This document shows positions 16,725 through 25,737 of a DNA stretch of 64,000 bases, in pieces. The DNA comes from Caldithrix abyssi DSM 13497 (GTDB lineage Bacteria > Electryoneota > AABM5-125-24 > Hatepunaeales > Hatepunaeaceae). The notes under the pieces were generated by a model. It was not told the origin of the DNA, did no database searches, and worked only from the letters and a program-made list of their open reading frames with translations. Both the position numbers and the translations under genes were made by a program. Location: assembly GCA_945865405.1 (NCBI GenBank), contig CAMBDS010000005.1, positions 52,986 to 116,985 on the forward strand. Reading direction: 5' to 3'. The stretch's first letter is position 1; every line of letters begins with the position of its first letter.

Positions 16725-17699
16725 CTAATACTGAGCCAGTTTTTTCAAACCAGCATAGACTTTGTCGGTTGTAATCAGCATATGCTCCTCAAGAATCGAT
16801 GAGAACGGATAAGGGCAATCTGCTGACGCCAACCGCGTTACAGGTGCATCGAGCATCTCGAAGCACTCCTGCGAGATAAAAGCTGCAAATTCCCCGCCAA
16901 CTCCTCCTGTAAGCCAATCCTCGTGAGCAACCATCACGCGACCCGTCTTTTTAACGGTGCGAACGATAGCTTCCTTGTCGTAGGGGTAGAGGCTACGCAT
17001 ATCGAGAACTTCGACGGAAATGCCTTCCTGCTGAAGTCGTTCAGCGGCCTCAAGCGCAAGGTGTACAGCGGCTCCGTAACAGACGACCGAAAGATCAGAA
17101 CCTTCACGCTTCAGATCCGCCTTGCCGATTTCGACAATTACCTCACCCTCAGGCACATCTTCCTTAATGCGTCTATAGAGGAATTTGTGCTCGAAATAGA
17201 GCACTGGATTGTTGTCGCGAATTGCCGCGATGATAAGGCCTTTGGCATCGTAGGGGGTAGAAGGTGCTACGACCTTCAATCCCGGCACGTGGGTGAACCA
17301 CGATTCGGGATTCTGGCTGTGGAAAGGTCCACCATGGACGCCGGCACCTGAAGGGCAACGGATGACCACCGGAAGCGGAAAACCGCTGCGGAAATGCATC
17401 GTTCCGGCGTTGTTGACCACCTGATTGAAGCCGGAAGTGATAAAGTCTGAAAACTGGAATTCAACAACAGGTCTCAGCCCGACAAGAGCTGCGCCGACAC
17501 CGACGCCCATAATCGCCGATTCAGCAAGTGGCGTGTCATAGACTCGTTCGGGGCCAAATTCATCGATGAACCCTTTGGTAACTTTGAATGCACCGCCATA
17601 AACCCCGACATCTTCACCAAGGATGAATACACTCGGATCGCGACGCATTTCGTAACGAAGACCATTTGAGATGCCTTCGATATATGTCATTACTGGCAC
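16725..17699 (-). CDS. pdhB: 2-oxo acid dehydrogenase E1 component, beta subunit
   Basis: The 324-residue protein has the transketolase-like pyrimidine-binding fold of E1 beta: FILGEDVGVYGGAFKVT, PLAESAIMGVGVG, and RCPSGAGVHGGPFHSQ, then a C-terminal transketolase domain with VVCYGAAVHLALEAA. With E1 alpha it decarboxylates a 2-oxo acid using thiamine diphosphate and acylates lipoyl-E2. A GTG at 17699 or ATG at 17690 can start it; GGAG is better spaced for GTG. It is 100 bp downstream of pdhA. Confidence 0.95.
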   Translation of the reverse strand: MPVMTYIEGISNGLRYEMRRDPSVFILGEDVGVYGGAFKVTKGFIDEFGPERVYDTPLAESAIMGVGVGAALVGLRPVVEFQFSDFITSGFNQVVNNAGTMHFRSGFPLPVVIRCPSGAGVHGGPFHSQNPESWFTHVPGLKVVAPSTPYDAKGLIIAAIRDNNPVLYFEHKFLYRRIKEDVPEGEVIVEIGKADLKREGSDLSVVCYGAAVHLALEAAERLQQEGISVEVLDMRSLYPYDKEAIVRTVKKTGRVMVAHEDWLTGGVGGEFAAFISQECFEMLDAPVTRLASADCPYPFSSILEEHMLITTDKVYAGLKKLAQY

Positions 17700-17799
17700 T
17701 TAAGAAACTCCAAAATGATAGGCAATTAAACAGACATAACAGCCTGTTATTAACATTAATGACAGACTGATAAGTCCGTCCCACAACTTTGAGTCGTTA

Positions 17800-18912
17800 T
17801 TAAGCGTAAACGCTCGAAACCAAGTCGCCTGTATCCGGCATCGGCGAAGCACTTGCTTCCTCGATCTCGGCTTCGATGAAAGCAATAGTATCTTCTTCGA
17901 GCTTCAGTCGGGCCTTTTCCTTCAAGTGACCTGACTTCTCGAGGAAGCGCTGGGCGCGAAGAATCGGATCACGTTCAGCCCATTTTTCGAGGAGGTCTTT
18001 TGGGACATAGAAGTGATCATCATGCTCGGAATGACCGCGCATACGCATGGTTACCGCTTCGATCATGGTCGGGCCACCGCCGTTGCGGGCGCGATCGACG
18101 GCCTTCTTTACAGTCTCGTAAACAGCATAGATGTTATTACCATCAACAACTTCACCGGGAATACCGTAGCCAATTGCCCGGTCGATGATTTTCGCTGCGC
18201 CGTACTGCGCAACAATCGGCGTTGAGTAGGCGTACTGGTTGTTTTCGATAATCAAGACGAAAGGAGCGTGAGCAACTGCGGCGAAGTTGAGTCCTTCGTG
18301 GAAGTCACCAATCGAGGCGCCTCCATCGCCGATGAAGGTAAGGCTGACGACCTTCTTGCCTTGCATGCGGCAACCTATTGCAGCACCGACAGCGACCGGG
18401 ATCATCGAGCCGAGATGGCTGATCATACCGACGATGCGACGGCTTTTATCTGACATGTGTGTGTTCCCGTCGCGTCCTCTGGTCGGACCTGCGGCACGTC
18501 CCATATACTGGGCGTAAAGCTTCATGGGACGCTGACCGAATGACATATGCGCGCCAAGATCGCGGTGCATCGGGAAAAGCCAGTCTGTGTCACGGTTAAG
18601 GCTGTATCCGGATGCGACAGCAATTGCTTCGGTGCCTTTTGAGAGATAGACACCTCCGACGATTTTGCCCTGACGATAGAGTCGCGTCAAACGGGCTTCG
18701 ACTTCGCGAGTCATGTAAAGGAGTCGATAAAGCTCGATGTAATCGTCCTTGGTAAGATCTCCATACTTGCGGTTTGGAATATCTAACTCAGGAAGAAGTG
18801 CGTCGAGTTTCTTCAGATGATTCTGCTGAAAAACCCCCGCAGGGAGATTTTCATGATGCGCAACCGCGCCATTAACTCCGTTGGCTGTTGCGCCGGTTTT
18901 GGCTTTTGCCAT
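17800..18912 (-). CDS. pdhA: 2-oxo acid dehydrogenase E1 component, alpha subunit
   Basis: The 370-residue protein binds thiamine diphosphate through the motif FIGDGGASIGDFHEGLN to IIENNQYAYSTP (GDG...NN). MHRDLGAHMSFG and RGRDGNTHMSDK are also typical of E1 alpha. The Ser phosphorylation-type loop region GHSEHDD is present. The first 50 residues are a variable extension. It begins the pdhA-pdhB transcript, with a candidate promoter about 180 bp upstream. Pyruvate is the likely substrate but branched-chain 2-oxo acids cannot be excluded. Confidence 0.95.
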   Translation of the reverse strand: MAKAKTGATANGVNGAVAHHENLPAGVFQQNHLKKLDALLPELDIPNRKYGDLTKDDYIELYRLLYMTREVEARLTRLYRQGKIVGGVYLSKGTEAIAVASGYSLNRDTDWLFPMHRDLGAHMSFGQRPMKLYAQYMGRAAGPTRGRDGNTHMSDKSRRIVGMISHLGSMIPVAVGAAIGCRMQGKKVVSLTFIGDGGASIGDFHEGLNFAAVAHAPFVLIIENNQYAYSTPIVAQYGAAKIIDRAIGYGIPGEVVDGNNIYAVYETVKKAVDRARNGGGPTMIEAVTMRMRGHSEHDDHFYVPKDLLEKWAERDPILRAQRFLEKSGHLKEKARLKLEEDTIAFIEAEIEEASASPMPDTGDLVSSVYA

Positions 18913-19093
18913 TATCTATACCGTGCCATGTTAATTGTTGATAAGAAAAAATTGTACAATCTAAAAAATCAGCGAGTAAGAGTAGCGAAATTGAATTTAC
19001 CACCTACTCCACTAATGACGATTTCGCACTCGCTAATATAAAACCGAACGAACCAAACCTTGTTGAAACAATCGCAGTTTTTGTCATATCTTG

Positions 19094-19123
19094 ATAATCA
19101 AAGTCGAAAAATGTTGAAGTCAA
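19094..19123 (-). promoter_or_regulatory. Candidate sigma-70 type promoter for pdhA-pdhB
   Basis: On the minus strand TTGACT is followed after 18 bases by GATTAT, in the 243-bp AT-rich gap upstream of pdhA. The -10 match is only partial. Confidence 0.3.
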
Positions 19124-19155
19124 CAGACAAAATTTATCGATAACCTTTTTATTTA

Positions 19156-19542
19156 CTACTTCGCATCTAAATGCTTCACCTTCACCAAGCGATGCCCCAG
19201 CATATCGACCGCCGCTGGAATAGCCTCAAGAATCAGATAACCAATCAGCGGTTCATATCTGTCGTTGACCGGCTCTATATCGATAAACAACACCTCAGTA
19301 AAAACAGGGCGAAATCCTTCGCTTTCAGCTTTGATAGGGCCGCAGATCTCGCCCTGAATCGTCTGTTGATTTCCCAGCTCGACACTCAAATTGCTGATGC
19401 TCGTCATTGCGCCAAGCTTGGACTTCTAGGCAGATGGCAAAGTCAAGTGCGATGCGCCCGTATCGATCAGTGCATCGAAGACGATGCTTTTCCCTGGATC
19501 GAGTGGATTTGACACGGTTAGGAAAGTTGTAATTCTACCCAT
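19156..19542 (-). pseudogene. Retropepsin-like clan AA aspartic protease with in-frame amber stop
   Basis: The frame starts at ATG 19542, five bases after AGGAG, and reads MGRITTFLTVSNP to ALIDTGASHLTLPSA, with the catalytic DTGAS motif (Asp27). A TAG then stops it at codon 39 (19426-19428). The same frame continues open to 19156 with LGNQQTIQGEICGP, FTEVLFID and a C-terminal LIGYLILEAIPAAVD segment (YLILE replacing the usual GLE/ILE), as in single-domain bacterial retropepsins of about 128 residues. The position often holds Trp, so TGG to TAG is the simplest explanation. A sequencing error or stop readthrough cannot be ruled out. Confidence 0.75.
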
Positions 19543-19559
19543 TTTTTCTCCTAAAACTC

Positions 19560-20828
19560 CTAAACCTCAAGCGTCCGAACATAATCTTCATACGTCTCCG
19601 CCCTGCGGATCATCCGCACCTTGTTATCGACCCCAATTAACAGCTCCTTCGGGCGGAGTCTGCCGTTATAGTTGAAGCCCATCGCATGGCCGTGTGCGCC
19701 AGTATCGTGGATGATCAGGACGTCGCCCTTGTCTGTTTTTGGCAAGTGGCGATTTTTGGCAAATTTGTCATTGTTCTCGCACAACGAGCCGATAACATCG
19801 ACTACTTCCTGTGGCGAATCGTCGTTTTTTTCGAGAACTGTTATATGATGGTATGCATCGTACATCGCCGGGCGCATCAGCGACGACATGCAGGCATCGA
19901 CGCCGACGTACTCCTTGTGCTTGCTCATTCGGTTGAGTACTTTGGTGACCAGAACGCCGTGAGGACCTGTGATGTAACGACCACACTCCATGAAGAGCCT
20001 CGGCATGTATCCCGATTTCGCACTGAACGACTTTAGCTCTGCCGCAGCCTCGCGAGCGAAAGTCTGTAGATCGAACGAGCTGTCGTTTGTGCGATACGGG
20101 ATGCCAATCCCTCCGCCGATGTTGATGAAATTGAAGCGAATCTGGTATTGAGACAGAAATTCCTCCGCAATCGAAAGCATCATCTTGACCGTCTCCAGCA
20201 TGTACGATTTCTCTCGCTGATTCGAGATTATCATCGTGTGGATGCCGATTTTGTCACGACTTACGCCTTTATCCAAGATATGCTGGTATGCCGGATAAAG
20301 CTGGTCTTTCCTCAGCCCGTACTTGGCTTCCTCTGGCTGACCGATGATGGCGTCGCCGCTCCGCTCGGCACCTGGATTGTAGCGGAACGAGACCATCGAA
20401 GCCGACTGAAGCTGTTGACTGGTCAGCGAATCGAGCATCGAGATGTCGTCGATATTAAGAATCGAGCTTCCATCAGCGAGGGCAATCTCGAACTCTTCGG
20501 CAGATGTATTATTCGAGGAGAACATGATGCGATCACCGGTGGCGATCTTTCGTGATAAAAGAAGCTCAGGCACGGAACTGCAATCGAAACCTAATGCGTC
20601 CCCCGAAGCATCAGCGACTATCTTCATCACCGCGAGGTTCGGATTGGCTTTGACGCTGTAATAGTTGCGAAATTCCGTAATGCCATTGGCGGCAAACGCA
20701 AGGTACATCGAGCGCACGGTATCGCGGATACCTTGCTCGTCGTAAATATGAAAAGGCGTCCCGAACTCTCTGATGATATCTGGAAGTAATTCGTTCAGTC
20801 TATGGGTAAATTGTTCGTTAGCTGGCAC
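19560..20828 (-). CDS. lysA: Diaminopimelate decarboxylase
   Basis: This PLP enzyme makes lysine from meso-diaminopimelate. It is a group IV decarboxylase of 422 residues: PLP lysine in YYSVKANPN, ALGFDCSS, NIGGGIGIPY glycine loop, and MECGRYITG. VGSLCENND supplies the cysteine of the active site across the dimer, and HDTGAHGHAMGFNYN follows. GTG start at 20828. Some related enzymes act on other substrates, but the motifs favour LysA. It is 47 bp downstream of lipB on the same strand. Confidence 0.9.
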   Translation of the reverse strand: MPANEQFTHRLNELLPDIIREFGTPFHIYDEQGIRDTVRSMYLAFAANGITEFRNYYSVKANPNLAVMKIVADASGDALGFDCSSVPELLLSRKIATGDRIMFSSNNTSAEEFEIALADGSSILNIDDISMLDSLTSQQLQSASMVSFRYNPGAERSGDAIIGQPEEAKYGLRKDQLYPAYQHILDKGVSRDKIGIHTMIISNQREKSYMLETVKMMLSIAEEFLSQYQIRFNFINIGGGIGIPYRTNDSSFDLQTFAREAAAELKSFSAKSGYMPRLFMECGRYITGPHGVLVTKVLNRMSKHKEYVGVDACMSSLMRPAMYDAYHHITVLEKNDDSPQEVVDVIGSLCENNDKFAKNRHLPKTDKGDVLIIHDTGAHGHAMGFNYNGRLRPKELLIGVDNKVRMIRRAETYEDYVRTLEV

Positions 20829-20875
20829 TATTGCCCTTGATTAAGTATGACTTGATAATATGGGAGGGCGGACTT

Positions 20876-21523
20876 TCAGTCCGCTCTGTTCTGACCAAAA
20901 ACTGAAATAAACTGTTCCTCGAATTGAGGTACAAGCGTTTGTAATTCGATTTTCCCTGAGAAGTCCTCCAGCGACGCAACGCCAGCGTCGGAGATCCCGC
21001 ACGGGATGATATGTTGAAAATTGACCTTCGATTCGGCGTTGACATTGAAAGCCATTCCGTGATACGTCACCCACTTCTTGACGTGAACGCCTATCGCCGC
21101 GATTTTGCCTTTGTCCGTCCAAACCCCAGTTCGTCCGGCGACCCTGAAGCCGCTGACTCCGTATCCGGCGAGTACCCGAATGGCGACCTCCTCAAGGTCA
21201 CGGAGGAAGCGATGGACGTCGAGGTAGTGCCGCTTCAGGTCGAAGATTGGGTAGATGACAAGCTGCCCCGGCCCGTGATACGTTATGTCCCCACCCCGGT
21301 CGGTATGGACGAGGTCGATGCCCAAGGCTTGTAGCCGCTCCGGGCTGACGAGCAAGTTGTTGTCACCTCCCGCTTTGCCGATAGTCACGACAGGTTTATG
21401 CTCGGTGAAGATGACCGTGTCGTCGGCTCCGGCCAGCACCTCCGCGTGGGTCTTCAGTTGCAGGCCCCACGTTTGGCGGTAGTCGGAGAGGGGGAAAAGG
21501 TCAATGCTTCTAATAGTTGTCAA
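20876..21523 (-). CDS. lipB: Octanoyltransferase LipB
   Basis: LipB moves octanoyl groups from acyl carrier protein to lipoyl domains. The 215-residue protein shows HTDRGGDITYHGPGQLV, GRTGVWTDKGKIAAIGV with Lys140, and IIPCGI with the nucleophile Cys175. The TTG start at 21523 directly abuts the stop of the HicB-like gene. It works with LipA and the E2 protein in the same region. Confidence 0.96.
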   Translation of the reverse strand: MTTIRSIDLFPLSDYRQTWGLQLKTHAEVLAGADDTVIFTEHKPVVTIGKAGGDNNLLVSPERLQALGIDLVHTDRGGDITYHGPGQLVIYPIFDLKRHYLDVHRFLRDLEEVAIRVLAGYGVSGFRVAGRTGVWTDKGKIAAIGVHVKKWVTYHGMAFNVNAESKVNFQHIIPCGISDAGVASLEDFSGKIELQTLVPQFEEQFISVFGQNRAD

Positions 21524-21817
21524 TCACAAATGAGCCCAAGCCGCGTCCTCTTCGGGTGTATTCCAATCGCGAGCAAGCACTTCTTCTGAGGCTAACATGG
21601 TTTTAAATGCTTCGCTGTCAACTTTAGATTCCATGATTTCACTATTCTGGCTAATTCTGGGGAAAAATCCGCCACTAACATCATCATAAATATCTTTGAG
21701 GTTTTCTTTGAGTTCCTCGACGGTCTCTCCCTGTGTCCAGTAATCGGGAAACTCTTCCAAATATCCCAGATACATATCGCCGTCCTGGTAGAAGGCAATT
21801 TTATGCAGCTTGTTCAT
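21524..21817 (-). CDS. HicB-like antitoxin-type protein with DUF2281-like tail
   Basis: From ATG 21817 the protein is 97 residues. The first half (KIAFYQDGDMYLGYLEEFPDY, in parts FYQDGDMYLGY and TQGETVEELKENLKDI) is the HicB partial RNase H-like fold. The C-terminus (LASEEVLARDWNTPEEDAAW) resembles the tail of DUF2281-type antitoxins. Its start overlaps the end of the upstream HEPN gene by 17 bp. The coupling of HEPN then HicB-like gene suggests a toxin-antitoxin pair in a non-standard combination, since HicB normally pairs with HicA. No HicA is nearby. Confidence 0.65.
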   Translation of the reverse strand: MNKLHKIAFYQDGDMYLGYLEEFPDYWTQGETVEELKENLKDIYDDVSGGFFPRISQNSEIMESKVDSEAFKTMLASEEVLARDWNTPEEDAAWAHL

Positions 21818-22412
21818 GTTCGTCAAATCTATTAGTTTCAGGGATAACCTCATTCTTAAGGTGTGCATTCTTGAGGAAATTAAACCAGTTCGTCAGGAAT
21901 ACAGCGAAATCTTCTGGGGAGACTTTTATCGCTTGCCACAGCCCTGGCTCTTTATCTTTGTTTCTTTCGCTCATAAAAACAAGTTCAGATATTGGGTCAC
22001 CTGCAATTGAGAGGTTTCCATGTGCTAGAGCATTTCGCAATAAAATGACTACTCTGGATGATAATTCTTCTTCCACAGGTTTCCAATTTCCGAACGAATC
22101 TACATCAACTCTCCTTTCCTCAAAATGTTGAGTTGAGTATCGCCATGTCCCTGAGGCAGGTGAATCCCAAAATTTCGACCGAATGAAGGGTTCTTCCTTC
22201 GCTTTTTCCCACTTGTGTTTGGAACCTCTCTCTAACGGATGACCGCCAGAATCGAGCCTTATTCGCTCAAATGGGATGACCAAACCCGAAGTTGCTACAG
22301 AAAGCAAGAGTGTCACCTCAAGATTGCTTAATCTCGCCTCAAAATAGAATCGCTTCATAATACCTGAGCACCGTTCGGGAAAATCTCGTGTGAAGTCGCG
22401 ATATGCACTCAT
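21801..22412 (-). CDS. HEPN-like protein upstream of a HicB-like antitoxin
   Basis: This 203-residue protein has a beta-rich N-terminal half and a helical C-terminal half with LLRNALAHGNL, whose R126-x4-H131 matches the HEPN nuclease motif. The ATG at 22412 follows AGGAG with a long 10-base spacer. The overlap with the HicB-like gene indicates co-translation. An RNase toxin is inferred from motif and context. I do not recognise a named family. Confidence 0.6.
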   Translation of the reverse strand: MSAYRDFTRDFPERCSGIMKRFYFEARLSNLEVTLLLSVATSGLVIPFERIRLDSGGHPLERGSKHKWEKAKEEPFIRSKFWDSPASGTWRYSTQHFEERRVDVDSFGNWKPVEEELSSRVVILLRNALAHGNLSIAGDPISELVFMSERNKDKEPGLWQAIKVSPEDFAVFLTNWFNFLKNAHLKNEVIPETNRFDEHEQAA

Positions 22413-22444
22413 TTAAATGCTACTCCTTAAATTTAGCTGTCTGG

Positions 22445-22464
22445 ATTCCCGCCTGCGCGGGAAT
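22445..22464. repeat. Short GC-rich palindrome of a widespread intergenic type
   Basis: ATTCCCGC, a 4-base loop and GCGGGAAT form a hairpin between lpdA and the HEPN gene. The flanks CTGG and GACA extend the familiar pattern of small intergenic palindromes found in many environmental genomes. It may also act as a terminator for lpdA. Confidence 0.6.
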
Positions 22465-22473
22465 GACAACTTC

Positions 22474-23871
22474 CTACACATGCACCGCCATCCCCATCGC
22501 GTCCGCCGCAGCTTCCATCACAGCCTCACTCAAGGTCGGGTGAGCGTGAATCGTACGGGCGAAGGACTCGGCGGTAAGCTCGAACTCACGGCCCAGGACA
22601 ACCTCGCCGATAAGCTCCGGTGCTCCGGGCCCGATGATGTGACAGCCGAGTATCTCGCCGTACTTCGCATCGACCACAAACTTCACGAAGCCGTCCGTTT
22701 CTCCCGCCGCAACAGCCCTGCCGTTGGCGCGGAAGAGGTACTTGCCGATCTTCACGTCGTGACCAGCCTCGCGAGCCTTCTTCTCGGTCAAGCCTACCGA
22801 CCCGATCTGCGGGTGGCAGTAGGTACAGCCCGGTACGTTATCGTGGCTGATGCCGGGCGGGTTCTTTCCCGCGATAGTTTCGGCAGCACAGATGCCCTCA
22901 TGCGAGGCTGAGTGAGCCAGCAGCGGCGCACCAGCGCAGTCGCCAATGGCGTAGATGGTTGGGACGTTCGTCTTCATGTGATTGTCAACCTTGAAGAACC
23001 CGCGCTCCAGAGTCAATCCAGCTTTCTCAAGATTGAGTTTTTCGGTGTTCGCTACCACGCCAGTCGCGACGAGGCAGACGTCCGCGGTGACTTCCTTGCC
23101 TTTCTTGCCTTCGATGGTGTAAGTCCAGCCCTTTTTGTCCTTCTTGGTGGAAGTGACTTTGGAGCCTGTCAGGACGTTGATGCCTCGCTTGACAAACGAG
23201 CGCTCAAGGGTCGATGCGACTTCGGCATCCTCGACCGGAACGATCTGATCCATCAATTCGACAAGAGTCACTTCGGATCCCATCACTGAATAGAAGTAAG
23301 CAAACTCAACGCCGATTGCCCCCGCGCCAACGATCAATAGTCGCTTCGGAATCTCCTTCAAGACCATAGCTTCATGGTAGCCGATGATGTTCTGCTTGTC
23401 GAACTCAAGCCCCGGAAGCGGTCTTGGCCGTGCGCCAGTAGCGAGGATGATGTTACTGGCTTCGAAAGTTTTTGAGCCTTCCTTCGACTCGACTTTCAGT
23501 TTTGTGGCTGATTCAAACGAAGCAAACCCGGTATGAACGTCGATTTTGTTCTTCTTAAGAAGGTATTCGACGCCTTTCGACATCTTCTCGGCCGTTCCCC
23601 GCGAACGCTTGACGATATTTGACCAGTCGGGCTTCGGGTCTTTGCAGACGAGGCCGAACTCATCTGCGTGCCGCATTTCGTCCAACAGGCGCGCTGTTTC
23701 GAGTAGAGCTTTTGTCGGAATGCAACCCCAGTTAAGGCAGATGCCGCCGAGCTTGTCACGTTCGACGACGGCTGTCTTCAAACCAAGCTGTGCCGCACGG
23801 ATTGCCGCCACATATCCCCCCGGACCGGAACCAACGACGATTACGTCGTATTTTGTGGAGTTGGACTCCAT
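22474..23871 (-). CDS. lpdA: Dihydrolipoyl dehydrogenase (E3)
   Basis: E3 reoxidises the dihydrolipoyl group of E2 and passes electrons to NAD+. The 465-residue flavoprotein has the FAD motif VVGSGPGGYVAA, the redox disulfide GGICLNWGCIP, the NAD motif LLIVGAGAIGVEFA, and the C-terminal HAHPTLSEAVMEAA with the catalytic His-Glu pair. The ATG at 23871 after GAGGG is preferred over an upstream TTG. It supplies the complex whose E1 and E2 are downstream on the same strand. Confidence 0.96.
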   Translation of the reverse strand: MESNSTKYDVIVVGSGPGGYVAAIRAAQLGLKTAVVERDKLGGICLNWGCIPTKALLETARLLDEMRHADEFGLVCKDPKPDWSNIVKRSRGTAEKMSKGVEYLLKKNKIDVHTGFASFESATKLKVESKEGSKTFEASNIILATGARPRPLPGLEFDKQNIIGYHEAMVLKEIPKRLLIVGAGAIGVEFAYFYSVMGSEVTLVELMDQIVPVEDAEVASTLERSFVKRGINVLTGSKVTSTKKDKKGWTYTIEGKKGKEVTADVCLVATGVVANTEKLNLEKAGLTLERGFFKVDNHMKTNVPTIYAIGDCAGAPLLAHSASHEGICAAETIAGKNPPGISHDNVPGCTYCHPQIGSVGLTEKKAREAGHDVKIGKYLFRANGRAVAAGETDGFVKFVVDAKYGEILGCHIIGPGAPELIGEVVLGREFELTAESFARTIHAHPTLSEAVMEAAADAMGMAVHV

Positions 23872-24087
23872 GGAAACCCTCAAATTGAAAAGAAAAAATT
23901 TGTTGCAAATTCGATTGGAGAAGTGTTACGCCATTTCTGGCGAATGTTGGTGACAATTTCCTGCTCTAACCCTGTAATATACAATTCCCATGATATTATC
24001 GCAATAAGGATGGTAACTAACTATGATTGCATACAATTGATACCGACATAAAGATACGTTGACCCCATTCGTGACACGACAAACTAT

Positions 24088-24116
24088 TTGACAATAGCCT
24101 CTCGATAGTTTATCTT
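24088..24116 (+). promoter_or_regulatory. Candidate sigma-70 promoter for the sigma-54 activator gene
   Basis: TTGACA, a 17-base spacer and TATCTT lie 49 bases upstream of the GTG start at 24165, in the 293-bp gap between the divergent lpdA and regulator genes. The -35 element is a full consensus match. Confidence 0.5.
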
Positions 24117-24164
24117 CAGGAAAGCTGATTTGTAACCGCATCGGCAGTATATCAGGACAACATA

Positions 24165-25587
24165 GTGTCATCAAAAATTCTGGTGGTGGAAGATCAAGAG
24201 CTAGTTCGCGGCTTCCTTCAGACTGCGCTGACCAAACGCGGGTTTGAGGTGACAACCGCCGTGCGACGGCAAAGAGGCGCTTGACGCCTTAGCATCGACT
24301 ACCTTCGATTTGATACTCTCCGACGTCAAGATGCCGCGCATGGACGGCAACGAGCTTCTGCGACACGTACTTGGCCATTACCCGCTGACACCGCTCATCC
24401 TCTTGACTGCCTTTGCTTCGATTGAAAACGCCGTCATCGCGATGCGCTCAGGGGCGTTCGATTACCTGCCAAAGCCGATCACCGACCTCGACCAATTAGA
24501 GTTCGTCGTCAGAAGAGGGCTTTCCCACCGCAATCTCCTCATCGAGAACCAGGAACTCCGCCAGAAGCTGATCGAAGGCAGCAGGATGGACTTGATGATC
24601 GGCGGCTCGTCGGCGATGAAGCATGTCTTCAACATCATCTCTCACTCCTCAGCCACAGCTGCGAACGTCTTGATAACGGGTGCAACTGGAACAGGCAAGG
24701 AGTTGGTCGCCAGAGCCATCCATCGACACAGCCCTCGCGAGTCGGGACCATTCATCCAAATCAATTGTGCGGCAGTGCCTGAGTCACTGATCGAAAGTGA
24801 GCTGTTCGGTCACAAGAAAGGTGCTTTCACCGGGGCTTTCGAGACGACCAAAGGCAAATTCGAGGCGGCTCACGGGGGATCGCTGCTACTGGACGAAATC
24901 GGTGACATGCCTTTGCCGTTGCAAACGAAGCTACTTCGAGTTATTCAGGAGCGAGTCATTGAGCGAGTCGGATCTACCGATCAGATCAAGGTTGACGTGC
25001 GGGTCATCGCAACTACACAGGTCGATCTAGAAAAAGCAATTGCCGAAGGAAAATTCAGGCAGGACCTATATTATCGTCTTAATGTTGTGCGGATAAAAAT
25101 GCCCGTTCTTGCCGAACGACGGAAAGACATTGCAATGCTCGCCTACCATTTTCTTCACCGTTATGCCAAGGCTTACAGCCACAAAGCTTCGAAATTCTCC
25201 GATGAAGCTCTCCGCTATCTGGTCAATGCACCCTGGCCTGGCAACGTCCGTGAGCTGGAAAATGCTATTGAGCGGGCGGTTGTTATGTGTGACAAGGATG
25301 TTATCGGCCCTGCCGATCTGATGGAAGATTCCCACTATTCAGAAAGTACCATCGATTCCTCCACCACAGAGTCCCATCCGGTTAATTTACAGCCGCGTGA
25401 ATTTAGTCTGGAGCCACTCGCCAATATCGAAAAACAGCATATCCTCGCAACTCTCGCTAAACTTGGCAATCATCGGCTAAAAACCGCCGAAGCCCTCGAA
25501 ATCTCAATCAGAACCCTCCGCAACAAATTGAATCAATATCGCGCCGAGGGTGAAATTTTCGATGCTGATGCCGATGACACAAATTAG
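24165..25587 (+). CDS. Sigma-54 dependent response regulator, receiver domain frameshifted
   Basis: The product is a receiver, AAA+ and Fis-type HTH protein that would activate sigma-54 promoters. The GTG at 24165 after AGGA opens with SSKILVVEDQELVRGF, the receiver start, and runs to TTA. An extra base near 24261 then shifts the frame. The next frame resumes with CDGKEALDALAS and the phosphoacceptor in LILSDVKMP. Downstream, intact, are the Walker A GATGTGKE, the sigma-54 contact motif GAFTGA, the Walker B LLLDEIGD, and a C-terminal HTH (RLKTAEALEISIRTLRNKL). It stands directly before flgB and its -24/-12 promoter, so it is probably the FlgR/FlrC-like flagellar regulator. Sequencing error and real loss are both possible. 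Confidence 0.88.
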
Positions 25588-25686
25588 CCCGCCTCTTATG
25601 CCCTCCAAACGACCCTCCGGCACTTTTTACCCCTATTTAATTTCATTTATCATGCTGAATATTAAACACTTAACATGATTTAAGTC

Positions 25687-25702
25687 TGGCACACCTCTTG
25701 CT
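25687..25702 (+). promoter_or_regulatory. Sigma-54 (-24/-12) promoter of the flgB operon
   Basis: TGGCAC and TTGC are placed with exactly ten bases between the GG and GC doublets, 36 bases before the flgB ATG. ATCATG at 25649 and CATGAT at 25674 form a spaced inverted repeat just upstream that might bind the activator. Confidence 0.8.
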
Positions 25703-25737
25703 TTAATTCGGACAGAAGCGAATTCATAAGGCAAGAA

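Noticed and set aside
24255..24270. Programmed frameshift in the sigma-54 activator
   Set aside because: No slippery heptamer, stimulatory hairpin or internal Shine-Dalgarno sequence is evident at the site.
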